64,000 bases of DNA from Clostridiaceae bacterium. GTDB lineage: Bacteria > Bacillota > Clostridia > Lachnospirales > Lachnospiraceae. The position numbers and the translations under genes are program-made. The stretch covers positions 186,001 through 250,000 of the forward strand of contig CABJBA010000003.1 in the NCBI GenBank assembly GCA_902363735.1, read 5' to 3'. This document shows, one piece after another, positions 18,168 to 27,515 of this stretch (position 1 is its first letter; every line of letters starts with the position of its first letter). The notes under the pieces are model-generated. The model was not told the DNA's origin and ran no database searches. It was given only the letters and a program-made list of their open reading frames with translations.

Positions 18168-18821
18168 TTACTCCCCAAATACCTTCCGGTAATCTTCCTG
18201 GAATTTTGCAATTCCCTGATCTGTTAAGGGATGCCTGGTCATCTGAACAATGACGCTGTAGGGAACTGTTGCAATATCTGCTCCCGCTCTGGCACAGTCA
18301 ATAACATGGATGGGATTGCGCACGCTGGCGGCAATAATCTGGGACTTGATATCATGGACCTGGAAAATATCCATAATATCCTGGATCAGATCAATTCCCG
18401 GCATGGAAATATCATCAAGGCGGCCTAAAAACGGAGAGACGTAGGCTGCCCCTGCCCTGGCTGCCAAAAGAGCCTGGGCCGCTGAAAACACAAGAGTCAC
18501 ATTGGTATTAATCCCCTCAGAAGACAGCACTTTTGTGGCCTTTAAGCCCTCTACAGTCATAGGAATCTTTACAACCATGTTTGGATGAATGGCTGCAATT
18601 TCCCGACCTTCCTTTATCATGCCTTCAGCATCAACTGTGGTCGCCTTTACTTCGCCGCTGATTGGTCCGTCCACAATATCGGTAATCTCCTTAATGACTT
18701 CTTTAAAATCTCTTCCTTCTTTTGCAATAAGAGAAGGATTGGTCGTCACTCCGCAGATCACTCCCATTTCATTGGCTTTTTTGATATCTTCCACATTTGC
18801 TGTATCTAAAAAAAACCTCAT
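18168..18821 (-). CDS. tal: Transaldolase (small, MipB/TalC type)
   Basis: Schiff-base aldolase-fold enzyme of 217 residues, belonging to the short transaldolase/fructose-6-phosphate aldolase group. It begins [20 protein letters not shown], has [11 protein letters not shown] near residue 27, and the catalytic Lys in MVVKIPMT near residue 86. [11 protein letters not shown] near 132 is characteristic of true transaldolases of this group. AGGAGG precedes the ATG at 18821. Partner of the adjacent transketolase in pentose phosphate recycling; not separable from F6P aldolase by eye with full certainty. Confidence 0.9.
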   Translation of the reverse strand: MRFFLDTANVEDIKKANEMGVICGVTTNPSLIAKEGRDFKEVIKEITDIVDGPISGEVKATTVDAEGMIKEGREIAAIHPNMVVKIPMTVEGLKATKVLSSEGINTNVTLVFSAAQALLAARAGAAYVSPFLGRLDDISMPGIDLIQDIMDIFQVHDIKSQIIAASVRNPIHVIDCARAGADIATVPYSVIVQMTRHPLTDQGIAKFQEDYRKVFGE

Positions 18822-18947
18822 ATTTCATTCCTCCTCAAAATTTTACAGAACTGTTCTTTCATGCATCCAGCCGTTTTCCCGCTGATCCCATCACAGGCAT
18901 AAACGCCTCCCCTGTTATGCCCAGATGGTTCAGACAGTTATCAAGGC

Positions 18948-19646
18948 TTATACTTCTGCCTTTTGTCCGTAATAAGCATTGGCTCCATGCTTTCTCAAAT
19001 AATGCTTATCCTGAAGCTCCTGAGGTGCAGGAGTATTATCCGGATTGATCTGTTCACACCGCAGAGCCATTTTTGCCACTTCTTCCAGTACCACTGCATT
19101 GTGTACGGCATCCATAGCATCCTTTCCCCAGGCAAAGGGACCGTGATTTTTGCAAAGGCAGGCAGGTACTGCCATGTATTCCTTGTCCTTGAAATAATCC
19201 ACAATCAAAAGTCCTGTGTTCTTCTCATATCCCTCTTCAATTTCTTCAGGATTCAGACAGCGCAAACAGGGAACCTCTCCGTATATATAATCCGCATGAG
19301 TGGTGCCGTAGCAGGGAATCCCCCGTCCGGCCTGAGCCCAGCTTGTTGCCCAGGAAGAATGAGTATGCACGATTCCTCCCATCTTTGGAAATGCTTTGTA
19401 AAGTTCCAAATGGGTAGCAGTATCAGAAGAAGGATTGTATTTCCCTTCTATCCGGTTTCCTTCCAGATCCATGACTACCATATCTTCCGGCTTCATCTTG
19501 CTATAATCCACTCCGCTGGGCTTAATGACGAACAAGCCGCTTTCCCGGTCAATAGCACTGACATTGCCCCAGGTAAAGGTGACAAGCCCATATCTGGGCA
19601 GCTCCATATTGGCTTCATAAACTACTTGTTTTAAGGCTTCTAACAT
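18948..19646 (-). CDS. ulaF: L-ribulose-5-phosphate 4-epimerase (AraD/UlaF/SgbE family)
   Basis: Class II aldolase-fold, zinc-dependent epimerase of 232 residues that converts L-ribulose-5-P to D-xylulose-5-P. Motifs: [28 protein letters not shown] at the N-terminus, the acidic residue in [14 protein letters not shown], metal ligands [14 protein letters not shown], and [23 protein letters not shown] near residue 170. The context (ula PTS, lactonase, UlaE) indicates the ascorbate pathway role UlaF; on sequence alone AraD would fit as well. AGGAGG precedes the ATG; 10 nt separate it from the upstream gene. Confidence 0.88.
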   Translation of the reverse strand: MLEALKQVVYEANMELPRYGLVTFTWGNVSAIDRESGLFVIKPSGVDYSKMKPEDMVVMDLEGNRIEGKYNPSSDTATHLELYKAFPKMGGIVHTHSSWATSWAQAGRGIPCYGTTHADYIYGEVPCLRCLNPEEIEEGYEKNTGLLIVDYFKDKEYMAVPACLCKNHGPFAWGKDAMDAVHNAVVLEEVAKMALRCEQINPDNTPAPQELQDKHYLRKHGANAYYGQKAEV

Positions 19647-19656
19647 GTTTAACCTC

Positions 19657-20706
19657 CTATGCTTTCAGTGTATACATGGCAATTTCATCAATGCCGTGAT
19701 TGGTGGATATGATGACCTCATTTCCGTCCTTTGTATACTTATATACATTGGCAGGTCCGCAGTCTCTGTCCAATATCTCTGTTTCATAGGCCTTTGTAGA
19801 AGAATTAAAGCGAAGGACAAACAGATTACGTTCTCCCTGCCTGTGTCCGATCACCAAAGCAGGCTTGCCGCACAGCATTCCGCCAAAAATAGCGTGATTA
19901 AATTGGGCTGGCTGGTCATAAACATATACTTCCTTGTACTCACCCTGTGACTTTTTCCAAATGCTGATTTTATCGCCGTGGAACGGAGAGATCACCGCCA
20001 GTTCCATTTCTCCGTCCTCGTCAAAATCTACCAAGACTCCATCACTGGCAGCTTCCTTAATCAACTGATGTATTTCCCAGGGCTCTGACGGAACAGCGGG
20101 AGGAATAAACTGGTATACCCCGCTGTCGCAGGATATGAGGCTGGTTTGGATACCCTGTTCCTCCACCCTGTAGTAGCCGTGGTTTTTCAGCATATTGTCC
20201 TTAATCACTTCCAGCTTCAACTGATTGTCCTGATTAAATCCGCTTAAATCTTCAGGAAGCACCGTTGCATATACCTTTCCAGGAACAGACCAGTCATCCT
20301 TATATTCATGTCCTGATTTTAAAGTACATGCAATCAGATAATTGACTCCGTTTCTTTCAACAATATTAAACCGATGAACAAAAGGCAGGTCTGTAAGAGT
20401 TCTCACCTCCCAGCCGCCGTCTTCCACGGGGGTCACAATGATAATTCTGGCCTCCTTGGAATCATTGGGGGAATAAAATTTGTGAGTTGCTAAAAACTGT
20501 CCGTCTGTACCGGGAACCTGAACCATGGTCATCGTACCGCCCGGTTCTGTCCAAATGGTGTCCTCCAGGTTGCCGTCTGTGTCAAACAGCAGGCAGCGGT
20601 CTACTTTTTCCGCCGCAACCAGAATATGATCTCTTTTCTTATATCGGAGCGGGGCTATGGAATAACATTTCGTCAGATTTTCCATCACCTTTTTTTCTAT
20701 ATTCAT
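19657..20706 (-). CDS. Unknown protein with beta-propeller/FG-GAP-like repeats in the ula operon
   Basis: I do not recognise an enzyme family. The 349-residue protein has no signal peptide or membrane segment. It is built of repeated short beta segments, including [20 protein letters not shown] and [20 protein letters not shown], which resemble FG-GAP/VCBS calcium-loop repeats of beta-propellers; the segments with D-x-D-x-D-G spacing lie near residue 245. It sits between ulaE and ulaF (16 and 10 nt gaps), so it is co-expressed with L-ascorbate catabolism. It occupies the place where UlaD might be expected but lacks any sign of the UlaD TIM barrel. A cytoplasmic lactonase- or isomerase-like propeller, or a sugar-binding accessory protein, are possible guesses only. 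Confidence 0.7.
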   Translation of the reverse strand: MNIEKKVMENLTKCYSIAPLRYKKRDHILVAAEKVDRCLLFDTDGNLEDTIWTEPGGTMTMVQVPGTDGQFLATHKFYSPNDSKEARIIIVTPVEDGGWEVRTLTDLPFVHRFNIVERNGVNYLIACTLKSGHEYKDDWSVPGKVYATVLPEDLSGFNQDNQLKLEVIKDNMLKNHGYYRVEEQGIQTSLISCDSGVYQFIPPAVPSEPWEIHQLIKEAASDGVLVDFDEDGEMELAVISPFHGDKISIWKKSQGEYKEVYVYDQPAQFNHAIFGGMLCGKPALVIGHRQGERNLFVLRFNSSTKAYETEILDRDCGPANVYKYTKDGNEVIISTNHGIDEIAMYTLKA

Positions 20707-20722
20707 AATGATTAATCCTCTT

Positions 20723-21565
20723 TCATTCCTGTTTTATCAGTATCCCGGACATTTTAAGATTTGCCGCGTCCAGGTCTTCTTTCCAGGACGGGTTTCCCGT
20801 ATACCAGAATTCCGTTACATATCTTCTTACCCCAAGCTCCCATGCCGTTTCAATAGCTTTATCAAAATCTACGTGACCCTCGCCGTAAGGAACCTCACGG
20901 AATACGCCTGGTTTTGTCTCCTTTAAATGCATGGCGGCCAGCCGCCCCTTTCCAAGCTTTAAATCCTCCGACACGTTGGTTCCATAAACATTTGCAGCAT
21001 TGGTGATGTTCCCTATATCAGGATAAACATTTAAGTACACTGAAGAAATTTGCCGGACATATTTCATAGATTTTTCCACCGTATTCATGAACTCCGTCTC
21101 CATGGTTTCAAATCCCAAAATTACTCCTGCACAGGCAGCCATATGGGCGGCTTTCTTTAAATTATCCTCAAAATACTGTATTGTTTCATCATCCGACTCT
21201 TCATAATACACATCGTATCCAGCTAACTGAATAATTCTGATACCCAGATCGGCTGCCAGCCCTATGGCTTTATCCATGATCTCCAGGCTTCTTTCCCTGA
21301 CTGCCGGATCATGGCTTCCCAGAGGATATTTCCGGTGGCCGCTAAGGCACATGGTTCCTATGGGAAGCCCAACCTCCTTCATCAGTTCTGTCAGCTCCAG
21401 ACGCTCCTTAAAGCTCATTTCAAGGCGGCCCAGCTTTTCATCCGTCTCATCCACACTCATTTCTAAAAAATCAAAACCTGCGTTTTTTGCAGCCTCCAGC
21501 TTTTCTCTCCAGCTTAAGTCCACAGGCATTGACTTTTCATACACCCCAAGGGTATAGGCTTTCAT
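20723..21565 (-). CDS. ulaE: L-xylulose/L-ribulose-5-phosphate 3-epimerase
   Basis: TIM-barrel sugar-phosphate epimerase of 280 residues that converts L-xylulose-5-P to L-ribulose-5-P. It starts with YTLGVYEKSMPVDLSWREKL and contains FDFLEMSVDETDEKLGRL, TMCLSGHRKYPLGS, GIRIIQLAGYDVYYEE, GFETMETEFMNTV and VYPDIGNI, all characteristic of the UlaE/SgbU family with metal ligands Glu, Asp, His and Glu. The ATG directly abuts the stop of the DeoR-type regulator. It supplies substrate to the downstream 4-epimerase. Confidence 0.93.
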   Translation of the reverse strand: MKAYTLGVYEKSMPVDLSWREKLEAAKNAGFDFLEMSVDETDEKLGRLEMSFKERLELTELMKEVGLPIGTMCLSGHRKYPLGSHDPAVRERSLEIMDKAIGLAADLGIRIIQLAGYDVYYEESDDETIQYFEDNLKKAAHMAACAGVILGFETMETEFMNTVEKSMKYVRQISSVYLNVYPDIGNITNAANVYGTNVSEDLKLGKGRLAAMHLKETKPGVFREVPYGEGHVDFDKAIETAWELGVRRYVTEFWYTGNPSWKEDLDAANLKMSGILIKQE

Positions 21566-22336
21566 TTAAAAATCTCCTTTTTTCACCTGGTGGATTTGCA
21601 CTCCAGCCTCCCTGAATTCATTTAAAATATCTTCGGGAGCCTTTTCATCTGTAATCAAATGCTGAACTTTGCCGATATTGCAGCTTGAGAAGCTGCTGTT
21701 TTTTCCTATCTTTGTATGGTCGGCCAGGATATACACCTCGTTCCTTGTGTGTTCGATCATTAATTCATTAAGGCATACCTCATTGATGATTTCAGTGGTC
21801 ATTCCCGACATGACTGAAATTCCTGAACACCCCAAAAATGCCTTTTTTGCATAAATGTTCTGCAGGTTTCTGACTGCAAAATCTCCTACCATAGCTTCCT
21901 TGGGATAACGAAGCTCGCCTCCGGTCAGGATAATGCTTACCCCGGCCCCATGCTCACTGTTAATAGCTTTTCCGTTGTTGGTTATGACCGTAACATTTCT
22001 TGCCTTAATGGATTCCAGCATCTGCAGGGCCGTGCTGCTGGTGTTGATAAAAAGCGTATCATTGTCTTCCACCAAAGTTGCGGCATAACTTGCAATCAGC
22101 CGTCTGTAAAGTAATATTTCATCAGCTTGTGCAGGACCCGTTTCAATAGGAATGGCTCCTCCGTGGCAGCGCCTTAAAAGCTTTCTATCTTCCAGATACT
22201 GCAAATCCCTGCGGACCGTCACCACCGAAATTCCGCACCACTCTGCCAGACTGTTGACAGACACTTTAGGGCTGTTTCTCACCACATCCAATATATGAGC
22301 TCTTCTCTCTTCCACAAGGGCATACTCTCTTTTCAT
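21566..22336 (-). CDS. DeoR-family transcriptional regulator of the ula operon
   Basis: DNA-binding sugar-phosphate-responsive regulator of 256 residues. The N-terminal winged helix reads RRAHILDVVRNSPKVSVNSLAEWCGISVVTVRRDLQYLEDRKLLRRCHGGA, the DeoR signature. The C-terminal domain is of the ribose-5-P isomerase-like effector type, with TLFINTSSTALQMLESI and VTVITNNGKAI. It sits inside the operon between the IIB gene and ulaE, so it probably autoregulates the ula genes through sites upstream of ulaG, with a phosphorylated ascorbate intermediate as inducer. Confidence 0.9.
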   Translation of the reverse strand: MKREYALVEERRAHILDVVRNSPKVSVNSLAEWCGISVVTVRRDLQYLEDRKLLRRCHGGAIPIETGPAQADEILLYRRLIASYAATLVEDNDTLFINTSSTALQMLESIKARNVTVITNNGKAINSEHGAGVSIILTGGELRYPKEAMVGDFAVRNLQNIYAKKAFLGCSGISVMSGMTTEIINEVCLNELMIEHTRNEVYILADHTKIGKNSSFSSCNIGKVQHLITDEKAPEDILNEFREAGVQIHQVKKGDF

Positions 22337-22387
22337 CGGTTCACCTGCACTTTCTATTCATATCTGATCACTTCTGCAATCCAAAAT

Positions 22388-22693
22388 TTATTCGATAATT
22401 CCCTGCTCTTTTAACTTGGTTTCAATTTCCTGTGCCGACATAACATTCCTCAGAGGAATGATGGTAACGCCTTTGTCCCTGGCATCTCCAAACATATCTT
22501 TAAAATTCTGGGCACAGACAAGTACATCATACTGGGAAGCAGTGCTTTTTCCCTCTGAAAGAGGACAGTGATGTACCTTCTGTGGCTTGATATCATATTT
22601 TTTAAGCACTTTCTCCAGAGCCATCTGTGCCATCAGACTTGAACCTGCTCCGTTTGCGCAGCATACCAAGAAACTTAAACTTTTACCAGCCAT
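22388..22693 (-). CDS. ulaB: PTS ascorbate-type EIIB component
   Basis: Phosphocarrier of 101 residues. The phospho-cysteine loop is VCCANGAGSSLMAQMALE at residues 10-27, where Cys11 or Cys12 takes the phosphate from EIIA and passes it to the incoming sugar. The rest is the compact Rossmann-like IIB fold of the lactose/ascorbate class. It is encoded 29 nt after the EIIC gene. A separate IIB polypeptide together with separate IIA and IIC is the UlaABC arrangement. Confidence 0.92.
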   Translation of the reverse strand: MAGKSLSFLVCCANGAGSSLMAQMALEKVLKKYDIKPQKVHHCPLSEGKSTASQYDVLVCAQNFKDMFGDARDKGVTIIPLRNVMSAQEIETKLKEQGIIE

Positions 22694-22722
22694 AATACAA
22701 CCCTCCTGAACTATTTTTTTTA

Positions 22723-24207
22723 TTATCTTTTTGCTTTCAATTCTTTATACGCTTCATAATCCTCTGTCATAAGGAAATAACCTTTTTTATCCTTCCAATA
22801 CTGGATCTGAGGGATAGCAAGCAGCCCAGCCAGCACCACTGCGATTCCCAGATAGCTTAAGTACTTCATAATAACGGTAAATACCGGCCATACCACTGCC
22901 CAGTCCCACATTCCCAAATATCCGCCGTAGGCTGCCATACCTACCCAGCCTGCAATAAATGCAGAACCGAATACCTGAAGAAGACCTGAGATGAAAGGAA
23001 GCACCAGAGCCGCCTTAAATCCACCTTTTTCATTTGCAAAAACACCTATAGTAGCATTGTCAAAGAATACAGGAACGAATCCGCATATTACAAGCACCGG
23101 ACTCTTTAACGCGATCAGGGCTACAATAGCAAGTATCTGACCGAAAAAGCCTGCCAAAAAGCCTAATGTCACAGCATTGGGCGCGCCAAATCCAAAGATT
23201 ACGGCACAGTCTACTCCGGGAACAGAACCAGGAAGGAGTTTGTCTGCAATTCCCTGGAAGGAAGCCGTCAGCTCTGCTACAAAGGTACGGACGCCCAACT
23301 GCAGGATTGCCAGATAGGCTGCAAAGTACAGACATGTTCTTAAGACATAGAACAACATGCTGTCCCCTGCTTTCATAAACTCTCCCGTAACCAGATAATC
23401 CTTGCCAAGAACCAGAAGGATTGCTCCAAAGAACACTACCATTAAGATGGAGGTAGTTACCATATTGTCATTAAACATAGACATAAAGCCCGGCAATTCA
23501 ATATCTTCAATTTTTCTTACTTTTTTATCTTTATTTTTGCCTTCATTTCCAAAGAACTTGCCTGCAGCCCAATAGCTGAATGCAGTTCCAAACATCTGCT
23601 GGTGAGCCATACAGAAACCGGCTCCGTCAGTTACTTCCTGACAGGGCTTGATGGTTAAATTAGAACCCACTGCCCAGTAAGCGCCTAAAAGAAGGGACAT
23701 TACTGCAAGCATGGCAGGGCGGTTATCAAGAAGAAATGGGCAGGCAAACATGATCAGCCAATATGCTGTGGCAGCCTGCTGAACCTGAACATTTCCGGTG
23801 GTAAATAATGCACGGAGCTTGGTGTATTTAGAAAAGCGTACCAGAAGGATATTGACAATAAATGCGATAAACAAAAGAATCATTGCATCGCCAAAACCTC
23901 TTCCAAATACTTCTTCCACACCTGCCGTAACGGCGTTCTGTCCAAAATACGGGTCAATAACCATAGCATTGATCTGGAACCTGTCTTTCAGACCTACCAG
24001 TACAGGCCGGAAGTTATTGACCAGACCTCCGGAACCAACCATTAAAATCAAATAACCTACGATCGCTTTCGCTGTTCCCGACAGTATATCATACCAGGGT
24101 TTTCCTAGCAAGATATAGCCCACCATAACGATAAGACCAATCATAAAAGGCGGCTGCTGCAGTATATTAGTAGCAAAAAAACTCCATATCTTCATTAAAA
24201 TCTCCAT
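22723..24207 (-). CDS. ulaA: PTS ascorbate-specific EIIC permease
   Basis: Integral membrane permease of 494 residues with about 11 hydrophobic segments, matching UlaA in length and in the phrases GYLILMVGSGGLVNNFRPV, DPYFGQNAV, VQQAATAYWLIMFACPFLLDN, LPGSVPGVDCAVIFGFGAPNAVTLGFLAGF and PVFFDNATIGVFANEKGG. It transports L-ascorbate with concomitant phosphorylation to L-ascorbate-6-P, using the IIB and IIA proteins encoded on either side. The ATG at 24207 was kept although the ribosome site (GGGGAT) is moderate. Confidence 0.93.
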   Translation of the reverse strand: MEILMKIWSFFATNILQQPPFMIGLIVMVGYILLGKPWYDILSGTAKAIVGYLILMVGSGGLVNNFRPVLVGLKDRFQINAMVIDPYFGQNAVTAGVEEVFGRGFGDAMILLFIAFIVNILLVRFSKYTKLRALFTTGNVQVQQAATAYWLIMFACPFLLDNRPAMLAVMSLLLGAYWAVGSNLTIKPCQEVTDGAGFCMAHQQMFGTAFSYWAAGKFFGNEGKNKDKKVRKIEDIELPGFMSMFNDNMVTTSILMVVFFGAILLVLGKDYLVTGEFMKAGDSMLFYVLRTCLYFAAYLAILQLGVRTFVAELTASFQGIADKLLPGSVPGVDCAVIFGFGAPNAVTLGFLAGFFGQILAIVALIALKSPVLVICGFVPVFFDNATIGVFANEKGGFKAALVLPFISGLLQVFGSAFIAGWVGMAAYGGYLGMWDWAVVWPVFTVIMKYLSYLGIAVVLAGLLAIPQIQYWKDKKGYFLMTEDYEAYKELKAKR

Positions 24208-24226
24208 ATGTGTAATCCCCTTTCCC

Positions 24227-24682
24227 CTAATCCAAATATTGTTCCTGAATCCTCATCAAATCTTCCGGACTTTTTGCTTTTTTCAGTTCGGCAATTGCTT
24301 CCTCATTGCTCAGCATATCTGATAACCGGCTCATATTGTCCAGGTGCTGATCCGGGTTGCAGGAAGCCAGCGTAAAGAAAAGCTGTGCATCCTTTTCCAG
24401 ATCTTCCGGGTCAAAGCTGACCGGTTTTTCCAGTTTCATGAAAGCAATGCTGGTCTTATGAACCCCCTCTGCACCCTCCTGAGAGTGAGGCATAGCAATA
24501 TCCGGCAAAATAATGATATAAGGACCGTATTTTTTAATACAGGCGATGATCTCTTCCTTATAATTGCCTTCCACTGTTCCGTCAGCCTCCAGGCATTCAC
24601 AGCTCATTCTGACCGCTTCCTCCCAGTCTTTTGCTTCACATGCAAACTTATAATGATTCTTTTCTACAAAATCTCTAAGCAT
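24227..24682 (-). CDS. ulaC: PTS EIIA component (UlaC/mannitol-fructose type)
   Basis: Phosphocarrier of 151 residues in the EIIA-2 (mannitol/fructose) family. The active-site His is His66 in ILPDIAMPHSQEG, followed by the conserved SIAFMKLEKPVSF and LFFTLASCNPDQHLDNMSRLSDML blocks. It receives phosphate from HPr and passes it to the IIB protein. It lies between the lactonase and EIIC genes, 19-21 nt from each neighbour. Confidence 0.92.
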   Translation of the reverse strand: MLRDFVEKNHYKFACEAKDWEEAVRMSCECLEADGTVEGNYKEEIIACIKKYGPYIIILPDIAMPHSQEGAEGVHKTSIAFMKLEKPVSFDPEDLEKDAQLFFTLASCNPDQHLDNMSRLSDMLSNEEAIAELKKAKSPEDLMRIQEQYLD

Positions 24683-24703
24683 CTTTTCCCCTCTTTTCTG
24701 AAA

Positions 24704-25807
24704 TTACAGCAGCGAACGGAACGGGATATTCTGCGGTGCTTCAAAACAGTCTTCAAAGCCCCTTCTATGGTGGTAAGCCCGTTTGTCCTTATCTGTAGGA
24801 TAAACGTACTTTCCTCCTACCTCCCAAAAGAACGGATGAAACTTGTAATCCAGCCTGTCTTTTTTCATATCATAGAGCACCCTGATTTCATTTACATCTG
24901 CCATAAAATTAGTCCACACATCATAATGGATAGGGATTACAACCTTGCAGTCTAAGGCTTCTGCCATGCGCAGAATATCGCATGAGGTCATCTTATCGGC
25001 CATTCCTACCGGGTTTTCTCCATAAGAGCCAAAAGCCACATCTACATCGTAATCTTTTCCATGTTTTGCAAAGTAAATGGAGTAGTGGGAATCACCGCTG
25101 TGATAAATATTTCCCCCAGGAGTCTTGATCAGATAATTGACTGACTTTTCATCCATATCTGTAGGGCACTTTCCTGTCAGTTCCTCACGGTCCGGTCCAG
25201 TGGAATCTGTGGTTACAAGGCAGGTTCTGTCAAAGGAGTCTAAAGCTATAATTTCAATATCCTTGATCTTAATACTGTCTCCAGGCACAACTGTAATGCA
25301 GCGCTCTGCCGGAACGCCCCATTTCTGCCAAAGCTCAACAGATTTCTTGGGGCCGATAAAAGGAACCGGAATTTCCTTTCCGTTTTCATCGGTTGTGGTG
25401 ATCTTGCTCTGGATTACATGTGCGGCATATTCTGCGCTCATATGGTCCTGATGATAATGGGTTGCAAGCACCGCATCCACATGCTTGATGGCAAACGGGT
25501 CTATGACAAAGGGAACAGCTCTTAAGTTGGGCTGCATGTCTCTTGCGCCGCACATGTTTGCCATTTGATGTCCTACAGCCATTTTTCCGTTTCCATGGGA
25601 ACGCTTTCCGTTTCCACACCATAAATCCACGGTAATGTTGCAGTCACCCGGGGTTTTAAACCACATACCTGTACAACCAAGCCACCACATAGCCACTGTT
25701 CCAGGAGCCACTGTCTCATTTTCAATTTCCTCGTTCAGCCACGTCCCCCATTCAGGGAACGTACTCATAATCCAGCTTTCCCTAGTTATTTCATCCACTT
25801 TACTCAA
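24704..25807 (-). CDS. ulaG: L-ascorbate-6-phosphate lactonase
   Basis: Metallo-beta-lactamase-fold hydrolase of 367 residues that opens L-ascorbate-6-P to 3-keto-L-gulonate-6-P. The metal motif is [14 protein letters not shown] near residue 135, followed by [11 protein letters not shown] and the C-terminal [16 protein letters not shown] metal ligand. The start is TTG at 25807: AGGAGG lies 8 nt upstream, and the only nearby ATG is out of frame and hits a stop at once. The protein begins [28 protein letters not shown], as in UlaG. It is first gene of the ula operon, directly downstream of the promoter at 25878-25906. Confidence 0.94.
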   Translation of the reverse strand: MSKVDEITRESWIMSTFPEWGTWLNEEIENETVAPGTVAMWWLGCTGMWFKTPGDCNITVDLWCGNGKRSHGNGKMAVGHQMANMCGARDMQPNLRAVPFVIDPFAIKHVDAVLATHYHQDHMSAEYAAHVIQSKITTTDENGKEIPVPFIGPKKSVELWQKWGVPAERCITVVPGDSIKIKDIEIIALDSFDRTCLVTTDSTGPDREELTGKCPTDMDEKSVNYLIKTPGGNIYHSGDSHYSIYFAKHGKDYDVDVAFGSYGENPVGMADKMTSCDILRMAEALDCKVVIPIHYDVWTNFMADVNEIRVLYDMKKDRLDYKFHPFFWEVGGKYVYPTDKDKRAYHHRRGFEDCFEAPQNIPFRSLL

Positions 25808-25877
25808 TTGAACATCCTCCTCTGCTTTTATGATTGTTTATTGATCGTTTTTTTCATATATCTTCTTTACAATTTAG

Positions 25878-25906
25878 ATAATATCATTATAAACATTACT
25901 TTTCAA
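25878..25906 (-). promoter_or_regulatory. Promoter of the ula operon
   Basis: On the minus strand TTGAAA (25906-25901) and TATTAT (25883-25878) are 17 bp apart, giving a transcript that starts about 65 nt before the ulaG TTG. It lies immediately downstream of a repeat-rich operator candidate. Confidence 0.75.
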
Positions 25907-25909
25907 GAG

Positions 25910-25947
25910 CGTTATATGACCGATTTCGTTTTATATGTTCGTTATGT
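25910..25947 (-). promoter_or_regulatory. Candidate DeoR-type operator upstream of the ula promoter
   Basis: Minus strand holds AACGAACATATAA and AACGAAATCGGTCATATAAC in tandem: the words AACGAA(C/A) and (A/T)CATATAA each occur twice. Such AACGAA-like direct repeats just upstream of the -35 are usual for DeoR-family sites. The rest of the gap (25950-26050) is AT-rich with no further gene or structure seen. Confidence 0.4.
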
Positions 25948-26052
25948 TTTTTTTGTATATTTTATATATTTTCAATCAAGTTATTTGTGCATATTTTAAT
26001 TTTAATGTTTTTAGTATAACACAAAATACACATTTCACTGCACCAGTTATTT

Positions 26053-26103
26053 TTTATTTTATAAAAGGAATAAGCCCGCCTTTTCGCAGGAAAAGGGGGC
26101 TTA
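26053..26103 (-). terminator. Terminator after the rsiV-like gene
   Basis: On the minus strand TAAGCCCCCTTTT pairs with AAAAGGCGGGCTTA (one bulged base) around a 6-nt loop, followed by a T-rich tract. It lies 14 nt after the anti-sigma gene and isolates it from the ula promoter. Confidence 0.8.
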
Positions 26104-26116
26104 TATCCCAGTAGTA

Positions 26117-26986
26117 TTAAAATCCGGTCACTTCTTTTGGTATGGTGAATTCCACAGCACCCATGTATCCCGGCGCCACTTCATATTCATCAAAAACGAT
26201 CACAATGTTTCCGTTTTCATTAAAGTAAAAGCTTTCATCTCCAGAAATATGATTGAATTCACTCAGTGAATCTTCTACTGTATTTAAAAAATACATTTTG
26301 GATTCATCGGCTGCCATTTGTTCCGTCATCTGCTTTTTGATGTTGTCACTGATTCCAGTAATATAATCAGGCTTATCCTTCATTAAATCCTTTAAGGACA
26401 CCACATTTCCGGTTTCTTTATCAATAGTAAAAATTTTTACATACTCCGTTCCGCTGGCCATAATAACGGTTGTGTTAATCCGCAGAGAAAGGTACTTATG
26501 ATTGTCTGTTACAACATCATAACCGGAAGTTACGGAATAATGTCCATCTCCCGCCATATCTTCTGCCACTCGTTTCTCATATTCTGAAATCAGCTGATCT
26601 GCATATTCTTCAATGGAAAGATTCACCTTTTCATTGTCTTTTTCATTAATAGAAACCTTGGGAATATCTATTTGGGCTTCATAATTATCTTTTGCATCCT
26701 TAAAGGTACGAAATGTGACAACCTTTGCGATTGCACCAAGAACCGGAATATCTTCCATGGCGTTTGCTGTAAAGGGACTGGCATTTGCCATAATTATAAT
26801 GGCCGCCATTGCCGCAGCACTTGTCATCGCTGTTCGTTTTGTTATTTTCATTATATGTATCCTCCTCTTTTCCTTTTCTGCCTTCTTAATTCCTGCCATT
26901 ACGCCTGTCAAGGCAGTCTTTGGCACTGGAATATGATTGTATTCTGCTTTCATCTTCAACAGTTTTTCTCTGTCACTGTATTCCAT
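26117..26986 (-). CDS. RsiV-like membrane anti-sigma factor (DUF3298 domain)
   Basis: Anti-sigma factor of 289 residues. The N-terminal 45 residues are cytoplasmic and charged, one membrane span follows (about residues 50-70, MTSAAAMAAIIIMANASPF), then VLGAIAKVVTFRTF and an extracellular domain ending in the DUF3298/RsiV-type region (GNVVSLKDLMKD ... GNIVIVFDEYEVAPGYMGAVEFTIP). In Bacillus RsiV binds lysozyme directly and is then cut to free SigV; a similar role is inferred here. The gene starts 20 nt after the sigma gene, a standard pair. Ligand binding cannot be judged from sequence. Confidence 0.85.
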   Translation of the reverse strand: MEYSDREKLLKMKAEYNHIPVPKTALTGVMAGIKKAEKEKRRIHIMKITKRTAMTSAAAMAAIIIMANASPFTANAMEDIPVLGAIAKVVTFRTFKDAKDNYEAQIDIPKVSINEKDNEKVNLSIEEYADQLISEYEKRVAEDMAGDGHYSVTSGYDVVTDNHKYLSLRINTTVIMASGTEYVKIFTIDKETGNVVSLKDLMKDKPDYITGISDNIKKQMTEQMAADESKMYFLNTVEDSLSEFNHISGDESFYFNENGNIVIVFDEYEVAPGYMGAVEFTIPKEVTGF

Positions 26987-27006
26987 ATCAACTGCTCCTT
27001 TCCTTT

Positions 27007-27486
27007 TTAAGTAGCCTCTGGTTCCAGTACAATCTTCAGTTTCTTAAGAGCCCGGTAAAGCCTGGCCTTTACGGTGTTCACGTTCATTTCCAGAATTTCA
27101 GCAATTTCGTCCAATTTCCATTCCTCTATATATTTTAAAATCACTATGACACGGTCATTGTCCTCCAGGGAACTCAAAAGTTCTAAGTAATCATTCTCTT
27201 CATAGCGGTCCACCCAGGGAATCTCCACCTGATCAAGGCTCACCCTTTCCCCTTTCTGTTTCCTCAAAAAGTCAATGGATGTATTGATGACGATCCGGTA
27301 TATCCATGTGGACAGATAGGTTTCTTCTCTTATCTTATTGCATTCTTTTATTACCCGGTATGCACTCTCCTGAACAATATCCAAAGCATCCTGTTGATTT
27401 TTCACATAGCTGTATGCAAGCCGGTAATACGACTCATATTTTTTTAGGAGCATCCGTTCCGCCTCTTGTTCAATCTTTTGTTTCAT
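27007..27486 (-). CDS. ECF sigma factor, SigV-like
   Basis: Extracytoplasmic-function sigma factor of 159 residues. Region 2 reads YYRLAYSYVKNQQDALDIVQESAYRVI ... STWIYRIVINTSIDFLRK, and region 4 has the helix-turn-helix EEWKLDEIAEILEMNVNTVKARLYRALKKLK. The two are joined by a short linker. Pairing with an RsiV-like anti-sigma directly downstream supports assignment to the SigV group, which in Bacillus and Clostridioides drives lysozyme resistance genes. The ATG has a good site (GAGGAGG). Confidence 0.9.
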   Translation of the reverse strand: MKQKIEQEAERMLLKKYESYYRLAYSYVKNQQDALDIVQESAYRVIKECNKIREETYLSTWIYRIVINTSIDFLRKQKGERVSLDQVEIPWVDRYEENDYLELLSSLEDNDRVIVILKYIEEWKLDEIAEILEMNVNTVKARLYRALKKLKIVLEPEAT

Positions 27487-27515
27487 GTTTTCCTCCTCTC
27501 TGGGGTTCTACCTAT

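Noticed and set aside
18963..19634. 223-codon open frame on the plus strand
   Set aside because: Antisense across almost all of the ulaF gene; no family resemblance and no start signal, while the minus-strand gene has clear catalytic motifs.
24344..24955. 203-codon open frame on the plus strand
   Set aside because: Runs antisense over ulaC and the end of ulaG, both well supported; no ribosome site.
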